In this document: piece by piece, positions 42,431 to 50,194 of the stretch
Layout: every line of letters begins with the position of its first letter
Numbering within the stretch: the first letter of the stretch is position 1
Assembly (NCBI GenBank): GCA_036270095.1
Contig: DATBDE010000127.1
Span: 1 to 64,000 of the forward strand
From: DATBDE01 sp036270095
GTDB taxonomy: Bacteria > Actinomycetota > Thermoleophilia > Solirubrobacterales > Solirubrobacteraceae
Direction: 5' to 3'
DNA: 64,000 nt
Notes under the pieces: model-generated
Database searches by the model: none
What the model saw: the letters and a program-made list of their open reading frames with translations, nothing else
Told to the model about the DNA's origin: nothing
Position numbers and translations under genes: made by a program

Positions 42431-42625
42431 TCACCCTTGCTGCTGCTGCTGGCTGTGGTGGTGGTGGTGGTGGTGCTTCTTCTTCTTCTTCTTGACGATG
42501 AATCCCTGCTGCTGCTGCTGGCTGTGGTGATGGTGCTTCTTCCTCTTGGCGAGACCATCAGCCGGAAGGGCGAGGACGACGGCGGCGCACGCGACAAGCG
42601 CGATAAGGGCCCGGATGCGAGTCAT
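42431..42625 (-). CDS. Short secreted His/Lys/Gln-rich peptide with internal duplication
   Basis: This 64-residue product begins with a signal peptide (ALIALVACAAVVLALPADG) and a GGGAGGT ribosome site. The mature part is two copies of a Lys-His-Ser-Gln module: KRKKHHHHSQQQQQG then KKKKKKHHHHHHHSQQQQQG, separated by FIV. Poly-His suggests metal binding and poly-Lys suggests interaction with polyanions, but no family is recognised. The underlying triplet repeats (CTG, GTG, CTT runs) are prone to slippage, so copy number may vary between strains. It ends 9 bases before the FHA-propeller start. Confidence 0.65.
   Translation of the reverse strand: MTRIRALIALVACAAVVLALPADGLAKRKKHHHHSQQQQQGFIVKKKKKKHHHHHHHSQQQQQG
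42436..42540. repeat. Duplicated triplet-repeat tract inside the His/Lys/Gln peptide gene
   Basis: Two related units, each a CTG run, a GTG run and a CTT run on the plus strand, encode the two Gln-His-Lys modules. The first unit has a longer GTG run and a longer CTT run. The unit boundary is near 42495. Confidence 0.7.
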
Positions 42626-42692
42626 TCTGGGTGACCTCCCAGGTAGTGAAGAACGACGACGATAAGGCCATATCGGCGAGCGGGGGCAAACA

Positions 42693-43589
42693 TCACACCC
42701 CAATGACGAGAACGCTGAAACGCGCCTCGTAAGCGTCGTCGGGGCGGGCAAGAGACAGGCCGCGGTGGGTGACGAGCGCGTTGGTGGGCGCCGTCATCGG
42801 CTCGTAGCAGATGAAGTGCTCGCCCGGCGGGGCCCAGACCTGCGCGTAGGGATAGCCCTCGTCGAAGCGCACGCCGATGCGCCGGCCGCCGCCTTCGAGG
42901 CCGAACTCGACCGGCTCGCGCAGCTCCGAGAAGCCGTCGTCGTAGGTGCGGTCGCCGAGCGCGCCGGGCGGGATGTTGGCGACCTCGTCGGTGCCGGTGG
43001 GGATGCCGCGGTCGTCGAGGAGCATCTGGCGGCAGACCGGGAAGGTCACGAGGAAGTCCTCGCGCGCAACGCCCGGGAGGGTGAGGTAGGGGTGGTAGCC
43101 GAACGACACCGGCACCGGCTGGTCGGTGGTCGCCGTCAGCCGCGTGGTGTGGTGCAGGGCGTCGGGATCGAGCGAGATCTCGATCTCCAGCGTGTGCGGG
43201 AAGGGGAAGCCGGCGAGCAGGTCCTCGTGGGCGCCGTAGTCGAGCCGGGCGTGCAGCCCGTCGGTGTCGCGGCCGACCACCTCCCAGTACGGGCAGGCCG
43301 AGGCCAGGCCGTGGATGGGCAGGCCGTTGTCCTCGGTGTGGACCAGCGGACTGTTGAGGTCGAGCTCCACGTCCTTGCCCGCGACCGAGTAGCGCGGGCC
43401 GTCGATCCGATTGGCCCACGGGTGCAGCAGCGGGATGCCGAAGGTCTTCGCGCTCTTGACGTAGGCGTCGAGGCCGTCGCGCTGCTCGAGCAACTCGTCG
43501 CCCCGGTGGCGCAGCGAGGTGCCGATCATGCCGGCGCCGGGGGCGAAGGTGGCCTCGAGTTCGCCGGCTTTGAGGGTTACGGGCTCCAT
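42693..43589 (-). CDS. Aldose 1-epimerase family protein
   Basis: This 298-residue galactose-mutarotase-fold protein has the region PLLHPWANRIDG, the catalytic-type His in LPIHGLAS and SFGYHPYL, and the Glu in FICYEPMTAPTNAL, near the position of the catalytic base. It would interconvert anomers of a free or phosphorylated sugar. The ATG at 43589 is preceded by TAGGCT with an 8-base gap on the minus strand. It is not adjacent to a sugar operon, so the substrate is open. Confidence 0.88.
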   Translation of the reverse strand: MEPVTLKAGELEATFAPGAGMIGTSLRHRGDELLEQRDGLDAYVKSAKTFGIPLLHPWANRIDGPRYSVAGKDVELDLNSPLVHTEDNGLPIHGLASACPYWEVVGRDTDGLHARLDYGAHEDLLAGFPFPHTLEIEISLDPDALHHTTRLTATTDQPVPVSFGYHPYLTLPGVAREDFLVTFPVCRQMLLDDRGIPTGTDEVANIPPGALGDRTYDDGFSELREPVEFGLEGGGRRIGVRFDEGYPYAQVWAPPGEHFICYEPMTAPTNALVTHRGLSLARPDDAYEARFSVLVIGV

Positions 43590-43600
43590 GGAGGGCAAGC

Positions 43601-44014
43601 CTAATCCGACGGGTCGGGGCGGCGTCGGCCACGTTTGGTCGCGCCGCGCCGGCGCTTGGTCTCGAGCCGGCGCTCACGGGCCCCGCGGCCAGGCTTGGTG
43701 GCCCGGCGGGGGCGGTGCACGTGCAGGCCGCGGGCGATGCGCTGACGCAGGCGCTCAAGCGCGAGCTCGCGGTTGCGGGCCTGGCTGCGGGCCTCCTGGG
43801 CGACGGCGGTGATGCGGGGGCCGGAGCGGGCCATGAGGCGGGCGCGCTGCTCCTCGTTCAGGGCGCGGGAGGCGGTGACGTCGAACACGGCCTCGACCCG
43901 CGAGGCGGTCACGTTCGCATGCTGGCCGCCCGGGCCGGACGAGCGGCTCGTGCGCACGGTGACCTCCGCGAGCGGGATGGTGACGTCGCGGGTGACCTCA
44001 AGCCCGTCGCTCAA
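43601..44014 (-). CDS. arfB: Alternative ribosome-rescue factor (peptidyl-tRNA hydrolase ArfB/YaeJ)
   Basis: This 137-residue release-factor-like protein has the GGQ motif (29-31, SSGPGGQHANVT) and a basic C-terminal tail (KRRRGATKRGRRRPD) that in ArfB threads the empty mRNA channel of stalled ribosomes. It would hydrolyse peptidyl-tRNA on non-stop ribosomes. Start is TTG, overlapping the TauE gene end by 17 bases. The strongly basic tail and lack of a codon-recognition domain separate it from RF1/RF2. Confidence 0.92.
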   Translation of the reverse strand: MSDGLEVTRDVTIPLAEVTVRTSRSSGPGGQHANVTASRVEAVFDVTASRALNEEQRARLMARSGPRITAVAQEARSQARNRELALERLRQRIARGLHVHRPRRATKPGRGARERRLETKRRRGATKRGRRRPDPSD

Positions 44015-44390
44015 CGCGCTTGCGCTCCTTGAGCGATGAGATGGCCCGGCGGCTGAGCTGGTACGCGTTGAGCAGCAGCAGACCGGCGAACGCGAGCTTG
44101 AGCGCGCGCGTGGGCAGCGCGTTGGCCAGCACGACGCCGGCGAGCACGCCCAGGCCCGACAGCGCGCCGATCACCGCCGCCTCCTTCAGGGCGACGTTCC
44201 CGTAGCGCTCCTGGCGCCAGGCGCCGACGAGAGCGACGGGGACGACGGCCAGCAGCGAGGTCGCCTCGGCCTCCACCTGGCTCAGGCCCAGCCCGATGGT
44301 CAGGGCGGGGACGAAGAGGATGCCGCCGCCCACGCCGAGCATGCCGGCGACGACGCCGGCGAGGATCCCGACGAGCGCCGCCTCGATCAC
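43998..44390 (-). CDS. Half-size TauE/SafE permease, second half
   Basis: This 130-residue protein has four helices and the TauE motif GMLGVGGGILFVPALTIG near its N-terminus. Typical TauE/SafE exporters are 240-270 residues made of two such halves. Here each half is a separate gene, and this one starts at GTG overlapping the stop of the other half. The pair would assemble as a heterodimer to export sulfite, sulfoacetate or a similar anion. The substrate is not predictable. Confidence 0.85.
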   Translation of the reverse strand: MIEAALVGILAGVVAGMLGVGGGILFVPALTIGLGLSQVEAEATSLLAVVPVALVGAWRQERYGNVALKEAAVIGALSGLGVLAGVVLANALPTRALKLAFAGLLLLNAYQLSRRAISSLKERKRVERRA

Positions 44391-44749
44391 GACAGCACCA
44401 GCTGGACGGCGACGACGACGGCCAGGACCGCGAACAGCAGCGAGATGGCTTCGAGCGGAACGCGCTGCTGCATCCAGGTGCCGAACAGCACGCCGCCGAT
44501 GGCCGGGACGCCGACGAGGACGCCCTCGAGCAGGTGCACGTTGCCGTAGATCGTCTGGATGACCGCGGCGACGCTGGCGATGATCACGATCGCGGCCAGC
44601 GAGGTCCCGGTGGCGCGGCGCTCGTCGAAGCCGAACCAGAGGATCAGGAGGGGGACGATGACCGCTCCACCGCCCACGCCGAGGAGTCCGGAGAACACCC
44701 CTGCGACCGTCCCGATGGCCGCGAGCTTCAGGGTTCTTCCGCGGGCCAC
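44387..44749 (-). CDS. Half-size TauE/SafE permease, first half
   Basis: This 120-residue protein has four helices with the motif GLLGVGGGAVIVPLLIL and the companion RRATGTSLAAIV. It pairs with the second half encoded directly downstream (GTGA overlap). The order of halves matches that in one-piece TauE proteins. The GTG start at 44749 lies 5 bases after TATGCC on the minus strand, which overlaps the -10 of the divergent otsB gene. Confidence 0.85.
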   Translation of the reverse strand: MARGRTLKLAAIGTVAGVFSGLLGVGGGAVIVPLLILWFGFDERRATGTSLAAIVIIASVAAVIQTIYGNVHLLEGVLVGVPAIGGVLFGTWMQQRVPLEAISLLFAVLAVVVAVQLVLS

Positions 44750-44754
44750 GGCGA

Positions 44755-44762
44755 GGCATACT
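44755..44762. promoter_or_regulatory. Overlapping divergent -10 elements, otsB and TauE half
   Basis: CATACT (44757-44762) lies 7 bases before the otsB ATG. On the other strand TATGCC (44760-44755) lies 5 bases before the TauE GTG. Only 20 bases separate the two start codons, so both transcripts should be nearly leaderless and compete for polymerase. Confidence 0.45.
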
Positions 44763-44769
44763 AGAAGTC

Positions 44770-45600
44770 ATGAGTCCCGCACAGCCCGCGCCGAACAGCG
44801 TCTCCGCAGGCCTCGCCGACGCGCTCGCCCCGCTGCGTGCCGACCCCTCCCGCTCGGCCGTCCTGTTGGACATCGACGGGACGCTGGCCCCGATCGTGCG
44901 CCACGCCGAGGACGCCCACGTCCCCGAGAAGACGCGCACGGTGCTGATCGCGCTCGCGAAGCGGTACGGCGTGGTGGCGTGCATCAGCGGGCGCGCGGCG
45001 GCGGATGCGCGGCGCGTGGTCTCGCTCGGCTCGATCGCCTACGTGGGCAACCACGGCGGCGAGCTGCTGCGGCCGGGCGCGACGAAGCCCGAGGTCGAGC
45101 CCGAGATGGCGCATTGGACCAAGCGCGTGCAGGAGTTCGCCGAGCGCACGAACGGCGACGAGCTCGACCGGCTGCGGGTGCGCACCGAGGACAAGGGGGC
45201 GATCGTGGCCTGGCACTGGCGCGGGGCGCCCGACGAGGAGGCCGCGCACGCGGCGGTCAAGCGCATCGCCGAACACGCATCGGAGGCCGGACTCGAGCCC
45301 CACTGGGGGCGCAAGGTGCTCGAGGTCCGCCCGCCCGTGCGCGTCGACAAGGGCGGTGCCGTGCAGCGGCTGCTGCGCGACGTCGACGTGGACGCCGCGC
45401 TCTACGCCGGCGATGACACCACCGACCTCGACGCCTTCCGGGCCCTGACCCAGCTCGTCGAGTCGGGCCGCCTCAAGGCCGCCGTCCGCGTCGGCGTGCG
45501 GTCCGATGAGGGGCCGCCCGCGATCGCCGAGGAGGCCGACGTGGTGGTCGACGCCGGCGACGGCGTGCGGGTCCTGCTCGCGGCGTTGCTCGACGACTAG
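44770..45600 (+). CDS. otsB: Trehalose-6-phosphate phosphatase
   Basis: This 276-residue HAD-superfamily phosphatase has motif I LLDIDGTLAPI (Asp34 nucleophile, Asp36), motif II ISGR, and a motif IV region YAGDDTTDLDAF. VGNHGGE and HWGRKVLEVRPP are characteristic of OtsB. It converts trehalose-6-phosphate to trehalose, a common actinobacterial osmoprotectant. No trehalose-phosphate synthase (otsA) gene is in the window. The start is at the ATG 7 bases after CATACT. A small membrane protein gene follows after 3 bases. Confidence 0.92.
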   Translation: MSPAQPAPNSVSAGLADALAPLRADPSRSAVLLDIDGTLAPIVRHAEDAHVPEKTRTVLIALAKRYGVVACISGRAAADARRVVSLGSIAYVGNHGGELLRPGATKPEVEPEMAHWTKRVQEFAERTNGDELDRLRVRTEDKGAIVAWHWRGAPDEEAAHAAVKRIAEHASEAGLEPHWGRKVLEVRPPVRVDKGGAVQRLLRDVDVDAALYAGDDTTDLDAFRALTQLVESGRLKAAVRVGVRSDEGPPAIAEEADVVVDAGDGVRVLLAALLDD

Positions 45601-45603
45601 GCC

Positions 45604-46143
45604 GTGCGATTCACCGACTTCCTCCGCGCGACCGTCATGACCAGCGCGGGCGCCGCAACGGTGCTGGCGGTGATCACCGTGCTCGCCGCCGGCACGCAGG
45701 ACTCCGACCTCACGGTGGTGTTCATCTCGGCCGCGTGGTGGATCGCCGCCACGGCGATCGGCTCGACGCTCGGGCGCCGCGGCGAGACCAACCCGCCGAT
45801 CGCCCGCCTGCTCGCGGCCGCGCGCTTCCAGACCATCCTGCCCGAGCTCCACCCCGGCCGGACGCTGATCAATCGGCTCTGGCCGCTGCTGCTGTGCACC
45901 GTGGCCGCGGGCGCCCTGGCGGTCATCGCGCCGCAGGTGCCGGGGATCGCGTGCGGCTTCGCGATCATCTGGTCGCTGGCCTGGCGGCGCCAGGACGAGG
46001 CGGTCACCGCGATCGAGGACCGCGACGGCGCGCGCTTCTACGTCGACCGCACCTCGCCGTTCAAGGCGATCCAGCTCGTGCGCACGCCGGGGTTCAAGGC
46101 CGACACACCGTCCCGCATCGAGCGCGAAGCCGCGGCCTCCTAG
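45604..46143 (+). CDS. Small membrane protein of unknown function
   Basis: This 179-residue protein has about four helices (near 10-28, 36-55, 92-108, 110-125). The soluble C-terminal region (EAVTAIEDRDGARFYVDRTSPFKAIQLVRTPGF, in parts) is conserved-looking. No family is recognised. GTG start 3 bases after otsB, so probably co-transcribed. Its stop codon forms the edge of an 88-bp palindromic repeat. Confidence 0.72.
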   Translation: MRFTDFLRATVMTSAGAATVLAVITVLAAGTQDSDLTVVFISAAWWIAATAIGSTLGRRGETNPPIARLLAAARFQTILPELHPGRTLINRLWPLLLCTVAAGALAVIAPQVPGIACGFAIIWSLAWRRQDEAVTAIEDRDGARFYVDRTSPFKAIQLVRTPGFKADTPSRIEREAAAS

Positions 46144-46228
46144 CCCATTCTCGCCGTCCCTCGCGGGGTCCTCGGGGTTCGCCGTGCCTAGCACGGCTTC
46201 ACCCCTGCGTCCGGCCCCAGGAACGGTG
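46141..46228. repeat. 88-bp palindromic element, copy A
   Basis: This element is the reverse complement of 51341-51428 with about 84 of 88 identities. Its core is the near-perfect palindrome GCCGTGC-CTA-GCACGGC, and the outer arms (CTCGCCGTCCCT and AGGAACGGTGAG) also pair. It fills the space between two convergent genes and includes the stop codon of the gene at 45604. A bidirectional terminator or a small mobile repeat are both possible. Confidence 0.75.
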
Positions 46229-46237
46229 AGCTAGGGG

Positions 46238-46939
46238 CTAGTTGAACAGGGAGACGAGGCCGACCAGCGCGGGCGCTAGGACGAGCGCGGGGAGGAAGTT
46301 CCCGACCTTGACGTCGATGAGGCCCAGCAGCTTCAGCGAGATCCCGAGGATGAGCACGCCGCCGGCGCTGATCAGCGCGGCCAGCGCCTGGCCGCGCAGG
46401 ACCTGGTCGAAGGCGCCGGCGCCGAGCGACAGGCCGCCCTGGATGACGAGGATGGTGATGGCCGCCAGGCCCACGCCCCAGCCCAGGCCGGCGGCCAGGG
46501 CGATGGCGGCGAAGCCGTCGAGCAGGGCCTTGGTCGCGAGGGCCTGGTAGTCGCCGGTCAGGCCGTTCTGGATCGAGCCCACGATGGTCAGCGGCCCGAC
46601 GCAGAACAGCAGGCTGGCGGTGACGAAGGCCTGCGAGACGGTCGAGTCGTTCTTGCCGCGCGTGACCGTGGCCTGGATGCGATCGCCCAGGCGCTCGAGC
46701 CAGCGCTCGATGCCGATCGCCTCTCCGACGAGGCCGCCGAGGAGCACGCCGCCCATGACGTAGAGGAAGTTCAGGTTGTGGGGCGGCAACGCGAGGCTGA
46801 CCCCGAGCACGCCGGTGAGCAGGCCGAGGCCGGCCATGACCCGCTGCTGCATGCGCTCGGGGAGGCGGCTGCCCACGCCGACGCCGATGAGCGTGCCGAG
46901 CAGAACGGTCCCGACGTTGATGAAGGTGCCCGTCAGCAA
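46238..46939 (-). CDS. DUF554 membrane protein
   Basis: This 233-residue polytopic protein starts at TTG giving LLTGTFINVGTVLLGTLIGVGVGSRLPE, the DUF554/YdfK N-terminus, and contains LFCVGPLTIVGSIQNGLTGDY, the family hallmark. About seven helices are visible. The function of the family is not established, with transport suspected. It is divergent from a glycosyltransferase (start codons 22 bases apart). Confidence 0.9.
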   Translation of the reverse strand: MLTGTFINVGTVLLGTLIGVGVGSRLPERMQQRVMAGLGLLTGVLGVSLALPPHNLNFLYVMGGVLLGGLVGEAIGIERWLERLGDRIQATVTRGKNDSTVSQAFVTASLLFCVGPLTIVGSIQNGLTGDYQALATKALLDGFAAIALAAGLGWGVGLAAITILVIQGGLSLGAGAFDQVLRGQALAALISAGGVLILGISLKLLGLIDVKVGNFLPALVLAPALVGLVSLFN

Positions 46940-46961
46940 CGGCCGGGGAGAATGACAAGCC

Positions 46962-47921
46962 GTGGCCCCGGATGTGCTCATCGTGTCGCTCGGCACCACC
47001 GCCGGGCTGCGGACGGCGGACGCTGCGCTGGAGGGATCGCTGCAGCGCGCGGGCGCTTCGGTGGCCGTCGCGCGCGTGCCCGTGCCGGCGCGGTTGCCGC
47101 CCACGCTGGCGGCCCAGGACCTCCTGCTCGCCCACGCCGCGCGTCGGGTGGTGACCGACGCGCGCGCGGTCGTCTACTCGTCGACGACGGCGGCGCTGCT
47201 GTGGCCGCGGCCGGGCGCCATCCGCTTCGACGCGCTCTCGGCCGCCAACCGGCCGGGGCGCCACGGCGTGTGGCAGCGGCCGGTCGAACGCCGGCGCATC
47301 GAGGCGTCACCGCTGCTGCTGCCGTGGAGTGCTGGCGCGCTGGCCGAGGGGCCGTCGGTCGCGTCGCCCGCACTGGTGGTGCGGGTGCCGGTCACGACCG
47401 GCGCCGCCGCGTCCGGCCCGCGCGACCTCGCTGCGGTCACGTACGGCACGAATCCGGGCAAGAAGGGCCTGGACCGCGTGCTGGGCGCGTGGGCGCTCGC
47501 GCGCCGGGAGGGCGAGACGCTGGTCGTGCTCGGCGGCACGCGAGTCGACGCGCCGGGCGTGCGCTGGCAGCCGCTGGCGGCGCCCGACGACTGGCGCGCG
47601 CTGCTGCGGCGCGCGCGCGCCTACGTCACGGCGCCGCGGCGCGAGGACTACGGACTGGCGCAGCTCGAGGCGCTGGCCGAGGGCTGCCAGCTCGTCACCA
47701 ACGCGGCGCCGGGGCCGTACGCGGCGCTGCCGCTCGCGCGGTCGCTCGACGCCCGGCTGGTCGGCGGCGACCTGGCGGTGGCGCTGCGCACCGCGCTGGA
47801 CGACCCCGCGCCCGACTACGCCGCGCGCGCGGCCGAGGCGCTGCGCCCGTGGCGCCCCGACGCAGTCGACGCGCTAGTCGCCGAGCGCGTCGTGCCGGCG
47901 TTGCTGGGCGAGGTAGGCTGA
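46962..47921 (+). CDS. Family-1-type glycosyltransferase (GT-B fold)
   Basis: This 319-residue protein has a C-terminal Rossmann half with GTNPGKKGLDRVLGAWALARR and the donor-site region APRREDYGLAQLEALAEGCQLV. The second resembles the E-x7-E motif of GT4-like transferases (here E-DYGLAQLE). The protein is short for the family; the N-terminal half is reduced. Donor and acceptor are unknown. GTG start. A very small membrane protein gene follows after 8 bases. Confidence 0.78.
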   Translation: MAPDVLIVSLGTTAGLRTADAALEGSLQRAGASVAVARVPVPARLPPTLAAQDLLLAHAARRVVTDARAVVYSSTTAALLWPRPGAIRFDALSAANRPGRHGVWQRPVERRRIEASPLLLPWSAGALAEGPSVASPALVVRVPVTTGAAASGPRDLAAVTYGTNPGKKGLDRVLGAWALARREGETLVVLGGTRVDAPGVRWQPLAAPDDWRALLRRARAYVTAPRREDYGLAQLEALAEGCQLVTNAAPGPYAALPLARSLDARLVGGDLAVALRTALDDPAPDYAARAAEALRPWRPDAVDALVAERVVPALLGEVG

Positions 47922-47929
47922 AAGGTGCC

Positions 47930-48169
47930 GTGCTGTTCCTGATCGACGATCGCGTTCCCGCCGGACACAAGGAGCGGTCGGCATGGCGCGACGAGGTGCC
48001 GTGGCGCGGCGTCGCCGCCGTGGTGATGATCCTCGGCCTGTGCATCGTCGGGGCGGCGCTGGCCCCGGCCGAGGGTCTGGCCTGCGTGACGATCGCCGCC
48101 GCCCTGGCGTGCCGGTTCGGCGTGCGGCTCGGTGGCGACTGGCGCGGGATGAAGGACCACCGGCAGTAG
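47930..48169 (+). CDS. Small membrane protein (79 residues)
   Basis: The protein has a charged N-terminus (LIDDRVPAGHKERSAWRDEVPW) and two hydrophobic helices (about 27-45 and 48-63), ending RLGGDWRGMKDHRQ. No family is recognised. The GTG start is 10 bases after TAGGCT, which itself overlaps the glycosyltransferase stop. It is probably expressed with that gene and also from its own promoter. Confidence 0.6.
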   Translation: MLFLIDDRVPAGHKERSAWRDEVPWRGVAAVVMILGLCIVGAALAPAEGLACVTIAAALACRFGVRLGGDWRGMKDHRQ

Positions 48170-48262
48170 GCCGCCCGGCCTTCGGTCGCCGGGCGCGCTG
48201 CGTTTGCGCTCGGGCTGGAGCGGCAGCGACGAGGCTGGGGTGACCGGGGCCGTCGCGGTTGT

Positions 48263-48407
48263 CCGAGCGATTGGAGGGTTTGTGTGGCCTATAGACCCCC
48301 CAATCTTCCACTCGCTCAAGGCCGCCGCCCCCGCCGACCCTGCCATCCTCGTCGCCGCCGTTCGACGCGAGCACAAACCCCGCGCGCCCGGCGGCCGAAC
48401 GCCACGC
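48263..48407. repeat. Dispersed intergenic repeat, copy 2
   Basis: This lies within the 253-base space between convergent genes (48170-48422) and shares ordered blocks with 15006-15112: CGAGCGATTGGAG (48264-48276), CCTCGTCGCCGCCGTTC (48347-48363), GACGCGAG, CAAACCCCGCGCG and GAACGCCACG. No gene is seen in the interval. Confidence 0.6.
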
Positions 48408-48422
48408 CGCCGACGCAGCCGC

Positions 48423-50168
48423 TCAGACCAGCGCGCGCTTCCGCAGCGCCGCGAACTCCGGCCACGACCGCGTGTTGGCCACCTGGTCGCGGGTCAGCCA
48501 CGACCGCCGCGCCGTCGCGATCCCCCAGCGCCGGAATCCGAAGTCGTCGATCGAGTGGGCGTCGGTGTTCAAGAGGATCAGCACGCCCGCCTGCGCCGCC
48601 GCCCGCGCGTGGACGTCGTCGAGGTCGCGGCGGTCCGGCGACGCATTGATCTCGATCATCGTGCCCGTGCGCGCCGCCGCCTCGATCACCCGCTCCATGT
48701 CGAACGCGTAGGGCGCGCGGCTCTCGATCTTGCGCCCCGTCGGGTGGCCGATGGCGTCGATCAGCGGGTGCTCGATCGCCGCCACGATGCGGTCGGTCAT
48801 CGCCTTCTCGGCCATCCGGAACGACGTGTGCACCGAGCCGATGACCCAGTCGAGCCGGGCCAGCAGGTCGTCGTCGTAGTCGGGCGCGCCGTCGGGGAGG
48901 ATGTTGACCTCGCTGCCGGCCAGGAGCTCGATGCCGTCGAGCTTCTCGTTGAGCGCGTGCACCTTCTCGATCTGCTTGTGCAGCTGGTCGGGCGAGACCT
49001 CGTTGCCGAACCCGTGCGTGGCTGAGTGGTCGGTGATGGCCAGGTACTCGAACCCGCGCTCGCGCGCCGCGAACGCCATTTCCTCCAGCGTTGCCCGTCC
49101 GTCCGACGCCGTCGTGTGCGCGTGCAGCTCGCCGCGGAGGTCGTCCTCGGTGACGAGCTCGGGCAGGTCGCCGCGGGCGGCGGCGTCGAGCTCGCCCCGG
49201 CCCTCGCGCAGCTCGGGGGGAACCCACTGGTACCCGAGGCGCTCGTAGACCTCCTCCTCGGTCGCGCAGCGCCAGGTCTCGCCGCTGGCGTCGTCGAGGA
49301 TGCCGTACTCGGACACGTGCAGCCCCTTGCGCACCGCCGCCTCGCGCATGGCCATGTTGTGCTGCTTGGAGCCGGTGAAGTGCTGGAGCAGGTTCCCGAA
49401 CTGGTCGGGGGCGACGATCTTCAGGTCGACCGGCAGGCCGGTGTGGGTGCGGCCGCGCGTGCCGGCGTCGGTGGCGCGTCCGGTCGACTCGATGATCTCG
49501 AGCTCGCGCAGCGCCGAGGCCAGCGCCACCGGCTCGTGTGCCGTCGCGATCACGTCGAGGTCCTTGACCGAGTCGGCCAGCCGCCGCGCCGAGCCCGCCA
49601 GCTCCACGTGCTCGGAGGCCGCATGGGCGCGCAGGGCCGCCACGATCGCGTCGGCGGCGGCCAGCGCCTTGGGCAGCAGCATGCGCAGCCCGGGCACGTC
49701 ACCCGCGTCGAACGCGGCCAGCGAGGCGAGGATGTTCTCCTCCGCCTTGGCCCCGAACCCGCGCACGCCGCGGATCGCCTGGTTCGCCGCCGCCTCGCGC
49801 AGCGCGTCGATCGAGTCGATGCCCAGCTCGTCGTAGAGCACGCGGGCGCGCTTGGGCCCGAGCCCCGGCACGGCGCGGGTCATCTCGATCAGGCCGGGCG
49901 GGAACTTCGCCCGCAGCCGCTGCGCCGAGGGCGTGTCGCCGGTCTCGAGCAGCGTCACGATCTTGTCCTGCAGCGTCTTGCCGACGCCCGGCAGCGACGT
50001 GGCCTTGCCGTCGCGCGCGAGTGCTGCCACCGACGTCGAGCTCTCCCGCACCGCCTTGGCCGCGGTGCGGTAGGCGACGACCCGATGGATGATCGCGCCG
50101 TCGAGCTCGTACAGGTCGCCGAGCTCGTCGAGGGCGGTCGCGATCTGGCTGTTGGTGAGGTCGGGCAT
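48423..50168 (-). CDS. polX: DNA polymerase X family protein with PHP domain
   Basis: This 581-residue protein has N-terminal helix-hairpin-helix segments (SLPGVGKTLQDKI and VPGLGPKRARVLYDELGI), a Pol X palm with GSARR and an acidic DLDVIA segment, then a PHP domain from about 345 (ELHAHTTASDGRATLE; ITDHSATHG; GSVHTSF; NTDAHS). Bacterial PolX fills gaps in base excision repair, and the PHP domain gives 3'-exonuclease activity. Both polymerase carboxylates and PHP histidines look intact. It is divergent from the DPM1-like gene, with 26 bases between. Confidence 0.92.
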   Translation of the reverse strand: MPDLTNSQIATALDELGDLYELDGAIIHRVVAYRTAAKAVRESSTSVAALARDGKATSLPGVGKTLQDKIVTLLETGDTPSAQRLRAKFPPGLIEMTRAVPGLGPKRARVLYDELGIDSIDALREAAANQAIRGVRGFGAKAEENILASLAAFDAGDVPGLRMLLPKALAAADAIVAALRAHAASEHVELAGSARRLADSVKDLDVIATAHEPVALASALRELEIIESTGRATDAGTRGRTHTGLPVDLKIVAPDQFGNLLQHFTGSKQHNMAMREAAVRKGLHVSEYGILDDASGETWRCATEEEVYERLGYQWVPPELREGRGELDAAARGDLPELVTEDDLRGELHAHTTASDGRATLEEMAFAARERGFEYLAITDHSATHGFGNEVSPDQLHKQIEKVHALNEKLDGIELLAGSEVNILPDGAPDYDDDLLARLDWVIGSVHTSFRMAEKAMTDRIVAAIEHPLIDAIGHPTGRKIESRAPYAFDMERVIEAAARTGTMIEINASPDRRDLDDVHARAAAQAGVLILLNTDAHSIDDFGFRRWGIATARRSWLTRDQVANTRSWPEFAALRKRALV

Positions 50169-50194
50169 CCCCGGCGCTTAGGGTACGCCGCCGC

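Noticed and set aside
42431..42560. Triplet-rich direct repeats considered as a CRISPR or microsatellite-only region
   Set aside because: Units are unequal, have no spacers and are in frame within a gene that has a signal peptide and a ribosome site.
46141..46194. Short reading frames through both 88-bp repeats (LGTANPEDPAR-like)
   Set aside because: The same peptide arises from both copies only because the DNA element is duplicated; it has no start context and forms hairpins.
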